Positions 17,281 through 26,650 are shown, numbered from the stretch's first letter. The stretch is DNA of 64,000 nt from CAVZQN01 sp963837395 (GCA_963837395.1 CAWINI010000003.1:992001-1056000), one strand, 5' to 3'. Program-made: numbers and translations. The notes: generated by a model from the letters alone, not told the origin.

Positions 17281-19138
17281 ATGGAATCTCCATGATTCGT
17301 TTACTTTCGACCGATTCAAAAAATTCACTGACCTGTTGTTTATTTTTTTCGAAGCGCTCTTCTACACGACGTTCTAATTCATCCCAAACCGGCACCAGAT
17401 CTAAACGGCTTTGACAAACATCCGTACATGCACCGCAATGCATACAAAGAAACAACAACTGAGCTGCATCATCTGGCAATTCCTGATTTCTCATCATCGC
17501 AAGTCCCAGGTTTAATTTGCCGCGCGCGGTTGTACGCTCATCGCCGGTTTCGATATATGCAGGACATACCGGAATACAGCTTCCACACTTCGAACACATC
17601 TCTTCATTCAGCAAAACCAAATCTTTATTCCGAGGCCCGGCTTTTCGTTGGTGAGGTACGAAAGCCGGGCCGCTAGTAAGTACACTCGCCATCATTGGTG
17701 CGGCTATTCCTGCCAGCGAAATCATTGGAGAACTGAATGCCATCGATGCAAGCTTTCCGACAAGTCCAGCTCGGAAGTTGAGGTTAAAGAATTTTCCTGG
17801 ATTGAATCGCTTCCCCGGATCTTTACTGTTTTTGTAATAACGCAAATCTCGCAGGTTGTTAAAGCGATTCCGGACATAGGGCGTATTCCAAATTCCAGTT
17901 CCGTATGGACGGCCACCAAGTTGGATTCCCAATCTGGTCAGGGCATATGATAAGGAGGATTTCAGTGCAGCATCTATTTTGCCGGAGGAGTGAAATGTAT
18001 ACACCGGCAACATCAAAATATTTCCATCTTTCATCATGTAACCTTCGCAAGCAAGATTTACATGAAAGCGACGGCCCAGTTCATTTGCTTGCTCAACAAA
18101 CCTTTTCACAACTTTTTGAGACAACACTACTTCTGATGCTAGAAGTCCTGGTGCGAGCCGCTTTACCCGTAATGGAAACATCCGATCCCGCCATAACCAA
18201 TGAGCGCGATAATTCGACTCCATTGTTACTGATTTTTTCTGAATCCATTCGCGAAATCTCTTAGTATCTGTTTCATCCATGCAAATCAGCAAACTATCCT
18301 TTTCTGGATGCAATAAATCATTCTTCAAACCAGGATGCTCTTCTTTTGCCAGATGATTGATTTCGTGCATCCGTGACGCAGATAAAAACTTCAAATGGTA
18401 AGGATCAAATTTACTCAGAAGTTCTGCAGCACAATCCAGCGCAGCAGAGACAGAATCAAAACGGATAACAAAAGGCAGTTGAACCTTAGAACGCCGTTGC
18501 ACTTCAAATGAAACATCCCAGATGGCTCCCATTTGCCCTTCGGTCCCTAAAAAGAATTTAAAGTCCGGATCCTGCAGAGTTAAAGTTCGAATCTCACCTT
18601 TTGCAGTTACAACTGTAAGTTCGCGGATCAAATCATGAAAGGAACCAAATTTCGTACATCCAATTCCAATTCCGCCGGTTGCAACCCAACCACCAACAGT
18701 TGAAAACCAGCTGGTTGGATATGTACAAAGCGCGAATCCTAATGGCTCCAAAAATCGCGAAACATCAGCCCATCTGCAGCCAGCAGAAACCCGGATTGTT
18801 TTTGTTTCAGGATTGAAATCAATAATCTCGCGATAAGGTGAAAAATCTAGAATTATTCCACCATGATGCGGAATCGCTCCACCTAATCCAAAAGTAGATG
18901 CGCCGCGTGGAACAATTGGACTCCCAGATTCCAATCCATATCGAATTGTTACTTGCAAATCATGAACGCTATGGGGCTGCACAGCGAGATCGGGCAACGT
19001 ATCAGAGATCAGAAGTGAGCGCATCGGCTCTGGAACTTCACCTTGATCAAACGAAAACATCCGCAAATGCGTTGGCTCGGTAATGATCCTGGAACCGCCG
19101 CTAAGATTTTTTTGCAACCGTGAGGCATCCAATTTCAT
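17246..19138 (-). CDS. GlcD-like FAD-linked oxidase fused to a C-terminal Fe-S domain
   Basis: About 630 residues. The N-terminal part is a PCMH-type FAD domain (VPRGASTFGLGGAIPHHGGIILDF, STVGGWVATGGIGIGC) followed by a GlcD/lactate-dehydrogenase-like C-terminal domain. The last 120 residues hold CSKCGSCIPVCPAYIETGD and CMHCGACTDVCQSRLD, a GlpC-like heterodisulfide-type Fe-S module. Enzymes of this build oxidise 2-hydroxyacids and pass electrons onward. Here it takes the position of the missing GltD, so it may feed electrons to the glutamate synthase (inference). ATG 19138 is chosen over 19168; neither has a good ribosome-binding site. A hairpin repeat at 17634-17671 lies in frame. Confidence 0.83.
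   Translation of the reverse strand: MKLDASRLQKNLSGGSRIITEPTHLRMFSFDQGEVPEPMRSLLISDTLPDLAVQPHSVHDLQVTIRYGLESGSPIVPRGASTFGLGGAIPHHGGIILDFSPYREIIDFNPETKTIRVSAGCRWADVSRFLEPLGFALCTYPTSWFSTVGGWVATGGIGIGCTKFGSFHDLIRELTVVTAKGEIRTLTLQDPDFKFFLGTEGQMGAIWDVSFEVQRRSKVQLPFVIRFDSVSAALDCAAELLSKFDPYHLKFLSASRMHEINHLAKEEHPGLKNDLLHPEKDSLLICMDETDTKRFREWIQKKSVTMESNYRAHWLWRDRMFPLRVKRLAPGLLASEVVLSQKVVKRFVEQANELGRRFHVNLACEGYMMKDGNILMLPVYTFHSSGKIDAALKSSLSYALTRLGIQLGGRPYGTGIWNTPYVRNRFNNLRDLRYYKNSKDPGKRFNPGKFFNLNFRAGLVGKLASMAFSSPMISLAGIAAPMMASVLTSGPAFVPHQRKAGPRNKDLVLLNEEMCSKCGSCIPVCPAYIETGDERTTARGKLNLGLAMMRNQELPDDAAQLLFLCMHCGACTDVCQSRLDLVPVWDELERRVEERFEKNKQQVSEFFESVESKRIMEIPYARGYKVAARG
17634..17671. repeat. Hairpin repeat in frame inside the GlcD-like gene
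   Basis: GGCCCGGCTTTTCGT pairs with ACGAAAGCCGGGCC (14 bp, one bulge) around a 9-base loop. It encodes the segment SGPAFVPHQRKAGPR, placed in the linker between the FAD oxidase and the Fe-S domain. Confidence 0.65.
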
Positions 19139-19222
19139 AGGGCATACTTTATCTATCAATATGGTCATTTGTCAATGTAATCATCATATTTATTTGTATA
19201 TAAAGCTGTATTCTCCAAAATC

Positions 19223-19252
19223 TTGACATTCATCCAATAATAGTGGTAAAAA
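19223..19252 (+). promoter_or_regulatory. Candidate promoter of the Lrp/AsnC regulator
   Basis: TTGACA at 19223-19228 is followed after 18 bases by TAAAAA, about 42 bases before the ATG at 19294. The surrounding 125-base divergent intergenic region is very AT-rich (for example ATATTTATTTGTATATAAAG), a typical setting for Lrp binding, so the regulator may act on both itself and the glutamate synthase cluster. Confidence 0.4.
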
Positions 19253-19293
19253 TTTTAATTACATTCATGTTTACTGGATAAGCAGGTGAAAAA

Positions 19294-19725
19294 ATGTACA
19301 AAGATTTAGATTTTAAAATCATCGCTGAATTGAGAAAAGATGGCAGGGCTTCAGCACGACAAATTGGAAAACGTCTGGCAATTTCTACAACTACAGTCGC
19401 GGGACGTATCCATGCAATGCAAAAATCGGGAATGATTAAAGGCTTTCGTCCGCTTTTGGATTATCAAAAGTTGGGTTATGGAATTACAGCCATCACATTG
19501 ATTAAGGCTGTCGGCGGGAAGATTCCAGCACTGATGAAAGATTTAATGCAGGATGCTCAACATACCCATGTTTATGAAATCACGGGTGAATTTGACTTGC
19601 TGGTGATCGGAAAATTCAAAGATACCGATGTTATGAATCGCCAGATCAAAAAGCTTTTAAGCCATAAAGCGATTAAAGAAACAAATACATCAATTGTGCT
19701 GGGATCGGGGAAGGAAGAATTCTGA
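19294..19725 (+). CDS. Lrp/AsnC family transcriptional regulator
   Basis: A 143-residue regulator. Residues 1-50 form the winged helix-turn-helix (DFKIIAELRKDGRASARQIGKRLAIS) and residues 65-140 the RAM ligand-binding domain (TLIKAVGG...VYEITGEFDLLVIGKF). Family members bind amino acids and form octamers. It is transcribed divergently from the glutamate synthase cluster, so a role in controlling glutamate synthesis in response to an amino acid is likely but unproven. Confidence 0.88.
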   Translation: MYKDLDFKIIAELRKDGRASARQIGKRLAISTTTVAGRIHAMQKSGMIKGFRPLLDYQKLGYGITAITLIKAVGGKIPALMKDLMQDAQHTHVYEITGEFDLLVIGKFKDTDVMNRQIKKLLSHKAIKETNTSIVLGSGKEEF

Positions 19726-19738
19726 AATATTGTCGTAA

Positions 19739-20101
19739 CTAATCTTTATCATCTTTCTGAATTCTGAAAATTGCAGACAGGATCCAATGGAAGAAACTGA
19801 CCAGGATACTCCCGAAAAAAATTCCTGGAAGTGTTGCGGTAACGACTCCGGGCAAAATTAGGGAAGCCATATACAAAACCAGCGCATTAATGACAAAATA
19901 GAATAGACCGATCGTTAAAACAATGAGTGGGAAGGAAAAAAAGACGAGGATGGGTTTGACTAGCCAATTTAACAAACCAATAACAATTCCAAACCAGACT
20001 AGATTGACCCAGCCTCCGTGCAGGTTAAAATTGTCAAGGAAGTAATCTGCGCCCTTGAGCGCAAGTACCGTTACAATTAACCGGAGAATCAGGTTTATCA
20101 T
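19739..20101 (-). CDS. Phage-holin-4_2/YvlD-like small membrane protein
   Basis: A 120-residue protein with four hydrophobic helices; the pattern WFGIVIGLLNWLVKPILVFFSFPLIVLTIGLFYFVINALVLY matches in outline the YvlD family (named after a phage holin resemblance but chromosomal and of unknown function). It ends convergently with the Lrp regulator gene. Confidence 0.75.
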   Translation of the reverse strand: MINLILRLIVTVLALKGADYFLDNFNLHGGWVNLVWFGIVIGLLNWLVKPILVFFSFPLIVLTIGLFYFVINALVLYMASLILPGVVTATLPGIFFGSILVSFFHWILSAIFRIQKDDKD

Positions 20102-20231
20102 ATGTAGGTTATGTGATTATACATCCGCATTTTGCCTGTAGGTAAATGTGGTAACCAATTAAGATCATTAGTGATTTCGACAAAATAATTAGTGAAAACG
20201 GATAGCCGTGGCTACGGAGGGTTATAAGAGC

Positions 20232-20588
20232 GTGTCAGGCGCTAAAGTGTTGCTCGTGCAAGAAATTGGCACACTTACAGGTGAACTGCTGAACAAGCTG
20301 CGGGCGGCAGGACTTTCTGTAACAGGGGTAGCGGAAACAGGAAGTGAGGCATTGCGGCTTGCAGGAATTAATCCACCCGATGTTGTTTTGATTGATACCT
20401 ATTTAAAAGGCACATTATCTCCGGGTGATGTAGCGGATGCTTTAACAGTACAAACTCCTTCTCTTTCTGCAATCATTTATTTAACCTTCCGCGAATCAGA
20501 TGTTCCCGGAAAAGAACAGCATTTCATTTTGAAACCGTTCTCCATTAATGAACTTGTTCGCAAAATAGAACAAGTTCTCAACATGTGA
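20232..20588 (+). CDS. Divergent response-regulator receiver domain, stand-alone
   Basis: A single receiver fold of about 118 residues. The phospho-acceptor Asp is retained (DVVLIDTYLKG) and so is the Lys (LKPFSINEL), but the N-terminal acidic pair that binds Mg is reduced to QE (VLLVQEIG). It resembles receivers of the RocR/NasT type. The GTG at 20232 is chosen because GGAGG ends 11 bases before it; the frame is open to a GTG at 20208 that has no ribosome-binding site. No kinase is adjacent. Confidence 0.7.
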   Translation: MSGAKVLLVQEIGTLTGELLNKLRAAGLSVTGVAETGSEALRLAGINPPDVVLIDTYLKGTLSPGDVADALTVQTPSLSAIIYLTFRESDVPGKEQHFILKPFSINELVRKIEQVLNM

Positions 20589-20652
20589 ACCACAAAGATG
20601 CAAAGTAAAGAGCAAGCATAAATTTCGTGGTACTTCGTGAACTTCGTGGTTT
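20587..20652. repeat. Interspersed inverted repeat, AACCAC family
   Basis: GAACCACAAAGATGCAAAG at the left is mirrored by ACTTCGTGAACTTCGTGGTT at the right. It begins inside the stop codon region of the receiver gene and may act as a terminator. Confidence 0.6.
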
Positions 20653-20697
20653 TCTTATTATGTTGGAGAAACAAAAGCATTAAGGGAGTATCAGGAT

Positions 20698-22332
20698 ATG
20701 TACAAAGCATTTTTAATTAGTACTATATTTATAATATTATTGTCGGTGAGCATGAACGCTCAGGAGCCACGCGGTAATAATGAAAGGTCTTGGAACGTAT
20801 CATCACAAGATTACGACCAACTCGGAACAAGCTCAGAGATTTTTCGATCAGGGGTTAACACTGGCTTATGCCTTCAATCATGCCGAAGCGGAAAGATCTT
20901 TTCGTGAAGCTGCTCGTCTCGATCCAAATTGCACCATGTGTTATTGGGGAATTTCCCTTGTACTGGCGCAAATATCAATATGCAAATGGATAAGGAAGCA
21001 GTTCCACCTGCATATGTAGCAATTAAAAAAGCACAGGATCTGATGAAAAATGCTAGCGAGAAAGAGCAAGATTATGTAAAAGCGTTGGCAACCCGATACG
21101 GGCCGTCAGCGGTAGAAGATCGCACCAAATTTAATGAAGCTTATGCGAGCGCCATGCGTGAAGTTGCAAAAAAATATCCAGATGATCTGGACGCAGCAAC
21201 ATTGTTTGCAGAAGCACTGATGGATATTCATCCCTGGGATTACTACAACAAAGAGACTCATGAACCTCAGCCCTGGACTCCGGAAATCGTATCAACCCTG
21301 GAATTTGTAATGAAGAAAAATCCGAATCATCCGGGTGCAAATCATTTTTATATTCATGCGGTGGAAGCTTCCAAAAATCCGGAGCGAGGTCTGCCGATGG
21401 CAGGACGTTTAAGTACGCTTGTTCCGGCAGCCGGTCATCTCGTACATATGCCCGCGCATATTTACATTCGTACTGGAAATTATGATAAGGCATCCGAAGT
21501 AAATGAACACGCAATCAAATCAGATAATTCCTACTTAAGTGGATGTCATGCGCCTGGCGCTTATTCTCTTGTTTATGTTCCGCACAATCACCATTTTCTT
21601 TCTGCCTCAGCTACATTGGAAGGAAGAAGCAAAGTAGCTCTAGATTCTGCTAATGCTGTGCGATCAAAAGTCGATGCTCACATGATGAGACAGGAAGGAA
21701 TGGCTGTCCTGCAACATTTTTACATGGTTCCAACTTTGGTCTTGATGCGATTCGGCAAGTGGAATGAAATTCTTACATCATCGGCACCGGATCAAGATTT
21801 GATTTATCCGAATGGAATCTGGCACTACGCGCGAGGAGTTGCATATGTAAGAACAGGGAAAATTGATGACGCGCGGAAAGAATTGGACCAGGTTACAGCT
21901 GTTGCTACAAATCCGGCCTTAGAAAAGCTGACTTTAATGGATCTACATAAAACAACAGATCTAATGCAGATTGCAAAAGAACATCTTGCCGGTGAAATCG
22001 ATGCTGCATCGAAAAATTACGATAGTGCAATCGAACATCTTAAGACTGCGGTTCAAGTTGAAGACCATTTAACCTATGATGAACCTCCGGTTTGGAGTAA
22101 CCCGATCCGGCATTATCTGGGTGCCGTATTGTTGGAAGCAAAACGACCAGCGGAAGCTGAAAAAGTTTATCGCGAAGAGTTGCAAAAATTTCCGAAGAAC
22201 GGGTGGTCGCTCATAGGACTGGAGCAAAGTTTGCTTGCTCAAAACAAAACGCAAGAAGCGAAGTCAACAAAAAAAGAATTCGATACTGCCTGGGCAGGTG
22301 CAGACATTAAGCTGACTTCTTCGAGACTCTGA
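20698..22332 (+). pseudogene. TPR-repeat protein interrupted by two compensating single-base shifts
   Basis: The signal peptide (MYKAFLISTIFIILLSVSMNAQ) is in frame 1, the conserved start of the mature protein (GLGTYHHKITTNSEQAQRFFDQGLTLAYAFNHAEA) is in frame 2, and the remaining 450 residues return to frame 1. Removing one A from the AAA at 20783-20785 and adding one G to the GG at 20965-20966 restores one open frame of about 544 codons reading NNEGLGTYHH and LVLGANINMQM. The protein is an exported tetratricopeptide protein of unknown function. The rest of the gene is intact, so sequencing error is as likely as real inactivation. Confidence 0.8.
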
Positions 22333-22349
22333 GTCTTTGTGGTGAAGAG

Positions 22350-23459
22350 CTAATCCAACCAGTTTTTGGATTTTAACTTTTTTGGCAAGTAGTGCGTGGT
22401 TAAGTAACGAAAGTCTTTATTGGCAAGTGCATCCAATTCATATTTCAATCCGGATGCAAGCATCCGTTTGATTTCTGCTTGCCAGTGTTTTTTGTGAAAC
22501 CACGGATAATTAAGGATTTCTTTCGCGCGAGCAACATCTTTGTCGTTCAATTTGATTCCAACATTACGCGGCAATCCATATTCTTCCGGATCACCACTGG
22601 AAAGGCCGATGAAATAGGCATCCGGCACGGCCATGCGCTGCGATTCATAGGCCAGACTGATTGATCCCTGTTTCACAACCGAAAAAATGTAATAGCCCCA
22701 CGGATCGTTATCGACCAGAACATAAACCGGCAATTTGTATTCTTCATTTAATCTTCTGGACAAACGGCGAACACCGCGTGGAGGCTGTCCGTTTCCTGTA
22801 AGCAAAATGCAATTGTGTTTTTTCCAAAACTTATCTTCAGACAAGCGATTCCATTGCGTTCCTTTTTCTACAAGCAGCACAAAATCAGCAGTACATTTTT
22901 TGATTTGAATGTATTCCGGTTCAACAATGGATGGAACGGAGTAACCGCCTTTTCCAAGACGTGTGCAATCGATGGTGTCGCCGTCATCAACGAAAATTAC
23001 CGGGCCAACAATTGTGCCGGTATTTTCTGCACGTACATGCAATTCTTCGCGCAATGCATCCAATGTCACTTCAAGATCTTCAATGATCGGATCAGACTCA
23101 CCTTGCGAATCAAATGTATTTTCGTGAGAATCCTGGATAGTATGTTTCGTACGATAGTAAATTTCGCGAAGTGAAGTTGTTAAATCCTGCCTTTGCAGCT
23201 CAGCCAGAGCATCACCTACCAGCATGGTTTGCATAAATTTTTTGGCCATGCCGGTGTTGAAGAAAGAGCGCTCTTGTTTGCCCTTCCCCATTTCAATAAT
23301 GCCGCGTTTAGAATTGAAGTTAACGTTGGAAAGAGATCTGGTTGGAATTTGAAATGCAGGACTTCGATTCGACTTTGCTGCAGCTATTACTTCATCAGCT
23401 AGCGAAACAAGTCTTGCTTCAACGTCTTTTGTTTTTCTTTGGGTTCTTTTTTTCTTCAT
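22350..23459 (-). CDS. top6A: DNA topoisomerase VI subunit A
   Basis: About 369 residues, the Spo11-like DNA-cleaving subunit of type IIB topoisomerase. The catalytic tyrosine sits in SLREIYYRTKHT, and the Toprim fold shows VEKGTQW (Glu) and VDNDPWGYYI (DxD metal site). Length fits archaeal Top6A. The ATG at 23459 begins MKKKRTQRK; a longer frame reaches 23510. Its 5' end overlaps the end of top6B by about 41 bases. The bases before the ATG (AACCACAGAGACACAAA) are a repeat arm. Topoisomerase VI is typical of archaea and plants and is rare in bacteria. Confidence 0.92.
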   Translation of the reverse strand: MKKKRTQRKTKDVEARLVSLADEVIAAAKSNRSPAFQIPTRSLSNVNFNSKRGIIEMGKGKQERSFFNTGMAKKFMQTMLVGDALAELQRQDLTTSLREIYYRTKHTIQDSHENTFDSQGESDPIIEDLEVTLDALREELHVRAENTGTIVGPVIFVDDGDTIDCTRLGKGGYSVPSIVEPEYIQIKKCTADFVLLVEKGTQWNRLSEDKFWKKHNCILLTGNGQPPRGVRRLSRRLNEEYKLPVYVLVDNDPWGYYIFSVVKQGSISLAYESQRMAVPDAYFIGLSSGDPEEYGLPRNVGIKLNDKDVARAKEILNYPWFHKKHWQAEIKRMLASGLKYELDALANKDFRYLTTHYLPKKLKSKNWLD

Positions 23460-25272
23460 TTTGTGTCTCTGTGGTTGGAACTTCGCCTTCAACACCTTCC
23501 GGAGTAACAATAATCGAATGCGGAAGTTCTTCCGGCAATTCTTTCTTGTTGCGGCCTAGCAGTTCATCTGTTTTTTCTCCGCCGGTTTTGTGAATTGCAA
23601 TTTTCAGTAATTGTTTTTTCAAACGCTCAGCATCCAATTTTTTCAACTTAAGACGTGAACAAGCTTCGGCTACTTCTTCGATGTACAGCGCAAAAATGTT
23701 GCGCCGGTTAAATTCACTTTTTGCATGTGCACGACGGCGCAAATAAGCTCCCAGGCGACGTCCGCACTCTTGTAATGCCAGCTTCATCTCTTTGCGAATT
23801 TCATCATAATCAGCGATTGCTTCTTTTGATTCACTGGTAAACGGCACCCACACTGAAGCCATATGCACAAACACAACAATCGGACCTTGCGGCAGTGCAC
23901 CGCGCGATTGCTGCACGCCATAATTTTTCCACGCTGTTTCTAGTACGGATTTGTATGCGGAACACGCGGATTGCTGATACATAAGCGGAACACGATTCGC
24001 ATATCTTATTACCCGTGCTTGTTCCGTTTCTTCTTCATGTGTTTCACCTTCAGCCAGAGCTTGAGCCTGACGTTCCGGTGATGTTGCACCATCACCTGTT
24101 CCAAATGCCAGGCCAACTTCAATCACAAAAGGATTACCGCGATATACCGCTGGCGGGCGCGTTGCAGCGGTATAAAAATCGCCGCGGATCTGTTTGTACA
24201 ATCCGGCCAGAATGGCTTTTTCACCAATTGGAGATATGCAATCGGTTGGCGGCGCCATGATTTTTGTATTTTGAATCGCTTGATACAACTTCTCAGCTTG
24301 ATCACGCGCAATTTTTCGCGGATGCGATCGCGGATCCAAACCCGCCTTCTGACAAATCTCTGCTGCAGTTCGCGGTGAAACGCGAGAAAAATCGCTGGTT
24401 AAAAATCCTGAGAGCCAATGACTTTTCGTGTCATGCATCATCTTCAACAAAATACCAAGCTCAATTCCGTATGGATGCGGTTTGATTTCGCGAGTTGGTG
24501 GAGGCAACTCATTAAATGTTCGCGGGTATTCGAACTTCTGCCCTTCCGGCGAATGATAGATCAAAGTCGCATGCGGATTTGAAATGCTTGTTAATTCCAG
24601 ATATTCATCAACCGAGGAACGTCCTTTTTGATAACGACCTTCAAGTTCAATACTGACTTCCGTTCCGCGCGCATGATGCCAATCCATTTCAGTTCGTTTA
24701 TGAATGATCGGTTCATTCTTTTTTGTATCGATCTGAATTTCAAAATAATTTGCTGGCTTTTTATCACTGGTGCGCGAAATAATTCGTACCGGCTTTCCAG
24801 TAGTTAATTGTCCGTACATGCCTGCGGCTGAAATGCCGATGCCTTGTTGACCACGGCTCATTCGAAGCCGATGAAATTTTGAACCATACAATAACTTTGC
24901 AAAAATTCTTGGAATTTGTTCCTTCACAATTCCAGGTCCGTTGTCTGTGATCGTCATCTTGAAGCGCGTAGCTTGAGATGGCGGCAGAAGTGTACCGTTT
25001 GTCGGAACAACTTCCACGCGGACATGAATTTCAGGAAGAATGCCTGCTTCCTCGCATGCATCTAAAGAATTATCGACAGCTTCTTTGACGCAGGTAAGCA
25101 GAGCTTTGCGTGGATTATCAAATCCCAGCAGATGCCGGTTCTTCGTGAAAAATTCTGAGACTGATATTTCGCGCTGTTTTGCGCCCATTTCTGCAGCGCT
25201 GACAGCTTGAACTTTTCGGATTTTTTTTGGCGCAGGTTGAGGCGCCACCTCTTTCCTCAAAACAGCTTTCAT
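23419..25272 (-). CDS. top6B: DNA topoisomerase VI subunit B
   Basis: About 617 residues, the ATPase subunit. GHKL motifs are plain: KEAVDNSLDACEEAG (Bergerat N-box), TDNGPGIV (G1), GQQGIGISAAGMYGQ (G2) and the later Lys-containing transducer region. The C-terminus is long and charged (after residue 590). The ATG at 25272 is preferred to 25341; it follows CTGGAG directly. The order B then A with overlap is that of archaeal operons. The end of the protein (PTTETQ) is encoded by the repeat arm that precedes top6A. It relaxes and decatenates DNA with ATP. Confidence 0.92.
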   Translation of the reverse strand: MKAVLRKEVAPQPAPKKIRKVQAVSAAEMGAKQREISVSEFFTKNRHLLGFDNPRKALLTCVKEAVDNSLDACEEAGILPEIHVRVEVVPTNGTLLPPSQATRFKMTITDNGPGIVKEQIPRIFAKLLYGSKFHRLRMSRGQQGIGISAAGMYGQLTTGKPVRIISRTSDKKPANYFEIQIDTKKNEPIIHKRTEMDWHHARGTEVSIELEGRYQKGRSSVDEYLELTSISNPHATLIYHSPEGQKFEYPRTFNELPPPTREIKPHPYGIELGILLKMMHDTKSHWLSGFLTSDFSRVSPRTAAEICQKAGLDPRSHPRKIARDQAEKLYQAIQNTKIMAPPTDCISPIGEKAILAGLYKQIRGDFYTAATRPPAVYRGNPFVIEVGLAFGTGDGATSPERQAQALAEGETHEEETEQARVIRYANRVPLMYQQSACSAYKSVLETAWKNYGVQQSRGALPQGPIVVFVHMASVWVPFTSESKEAIADYDEIRKEMKLALQECGRRLGAYLRRRAHAKSEFNRRNIFALYIEEVAEACSRLKLKKLDAERLKKQLLKIAIHKTGGEKTDELLGRNKKELPEELPHSIIVTPEGVEGEVPTTETQNEEKKNPKKNKRR

Positions 25273-25344
25273 CTCCAGATTCCTATGCTCGACTAGTTGC
25301 GAGCTTTGGGAATATTTTAACCACAATGACGGAAAGGTCAAATC

Positions 25345-26220
25345 TCAAATAACAGGGGGGCGGCGGGCGTCCCTGCCCGCCAGACTGCGTATTCTTTCGC
25401 GGTGCAAGATGTAAAGTCCGCTCAATATAATAATGCATGTGCCAATCAACATCGAACTTGTTGGAATATCGCCCCAAATCAGAATACCGAATGACGCGGC
25501 CCAAATGATCATCACATATGAAAATGGGCTGATCACAGATGCTTCTGCCAGTCCGTAAGCTTTAGTTAAAAGATATTGTCCAACCCCTGACAAAAGTCCG
25601 ATCGAAATCAAAAACGCTGCGCCAGTAAGATCAGGAACCTTCCAGTGAAATGGAATAAAAATTCCAGTGACGATTGTTGCGAGCAATGTAAAGTAGAGTG
25701 TCGTAACTTCAGTATTTTCTGTGTTGCGAAGTTTCCGTAAGCTGATCATTGCAAGCGCATTAAAAAGACCAGATGCAAGTGCAGCAAATCCGCCTCTGGT
25801 CACAACACCGCTGCCGGGCTTCATGATTACAAGAACTCCCAAAAATCCAACCAATACTGCTATCCACCGATGACGTCCAACTGATTCATGCAAAAACAAT
25901 GCTGAAAATGTAGTGATGAATAATGGACTGGTAAACGATAGTGAGGTTGCATCAGGAAGTGGAATGAGCGAGTAAGCATAAAAAATAAATAGCATTGCTG
26001 AAACGCCAAATAATCCTCGCCAAACATGAGCCGTTAAATTTACTGCGCGAAATCCACTGGAGCCAACTCGCATACTCATCCACAACGCAGGAATTAATCC
26101 AAACAGATTTCGGCAAAAAGCAATTTCAAATACAGAAAATTTTGGAGATGCAAGCTTAATGAACGCGGCAGCTGTTCCAAAGAAGAAAGTGCTCAAGATC
26201 ATGAAGACTGGCCCGCGCAT
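25345..26220 (-). CDS. EamA/DMT-family transporter
   Basis: About 291 residues with ten hydrophobic helices in two EamA repeats (5+5), the first near MILSTFFFGTAAAFIKLASP and the second near FAALASGLFNALAMISLRKL. DMT members export metabolites or amino acids; the substrate cannot be told. ATG 26220 is chosen; a TTG 21 bases earlier extends the frame. The last residues (LAGRDARRPPVI) are encoded by a GC-rich palindrome unlike the AT-rich gene body. Confidence 0.83.
   Translation of the reverse strand: MRGPVFMILSTFFFGTAAAFIKLASPKFSVFEIAFCRNLFGLIPALWMSMRVGSSGFRAVNLTAHVWRGLFGVSAMLFIFYAYSLIPLPDATSLSFTSPLFITTFSALFLHESVGRHRWIAVLVGFLGVLVIMKPGSGVVTRGGFAALASGLFNALAMISLRKLRNTENTEVTTLYFTLLATIVTGIFIPFHWKVPDLTGAAFLISIGLLSGVGQYLLTKAYGLAEASVISPFSYVMIIWAASFGILIWGDIPTSSMLIGTCIIILSGLYILHRERIRSLAGRDARRPPVI
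25362..25381. repeat. GC-rich palindrome forming the end of the DMT gene
   Basis: GGCGGGC and GCCCGCC form a 7-bp stem around GTCCCT. It supplies the codons for AGRDARR just before the stop of the transporter gene and is far richer in GC than its surroundings. Confidence 0.6.
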
Positions 26221-26290
26221 GGAAGAAGATTCTACAGCCAAGACGCGGTGCTTTGTAGATACAGTTCCAAGAACAGTTGCCAGATACCAG

Positions 26291-26650
26291 TTATGCTCTT
26301 ATTGGAACCTGCCCGAATTTTTGAGTAGCGTAGCCGACAATCATTCCCAGAATTCCGCCAGGCAACATGATTTCGAAGTAATAATGTTTTCCTGTTTCGG
26401 AAGGCATCGCTGCAATAAGAAACGCTAGCAGCAAACCAACAAACAGGCCAAATACGATTCCGAGTGGTAACGAATGAAATTTGCGGGCAAATACTCCGAT
26501 CAATACTCCGGCGATAATTCCTTTAATCGTAGATCCAATCACAATACCAACAATCATTGGTGCAGCCTCTGGTGTCAGCAATGCAGTTAACCCATCAAAC
26601 ACACCAAGAATTCCACCTAAGATAATTCCTAATACTGGTTTAGACATCAT
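26291..26650 (-). CDS. Small glycine-rich membrane protein
   Basis: A 119-residue protein with four hydrophobic segments rich in Gly-xxx-Gly spacing (GIILGGILGVFDGL, IVIGSTIKGIIAGVLIGVF, GIVFGLFVGLLLAFLI, GGILGMIVGYA), i.e. glycine-zipper-like. Two ATGs in a row follow AGGAGG, a strong ribosome-binding site. I do not recognise a family. Confidence 0.7.
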   Translation of the reverse strand: MMSKPVLGIILGGILGVFDGLTALLTPEAAPMIVGIVIGSTIKGIIAGVLIGVFARKFHSLPLGIVFGLFVGLLLAFLIAAMPSETGKHYYFEIMLPGGILGMIVGYATQKFGQVPIRA

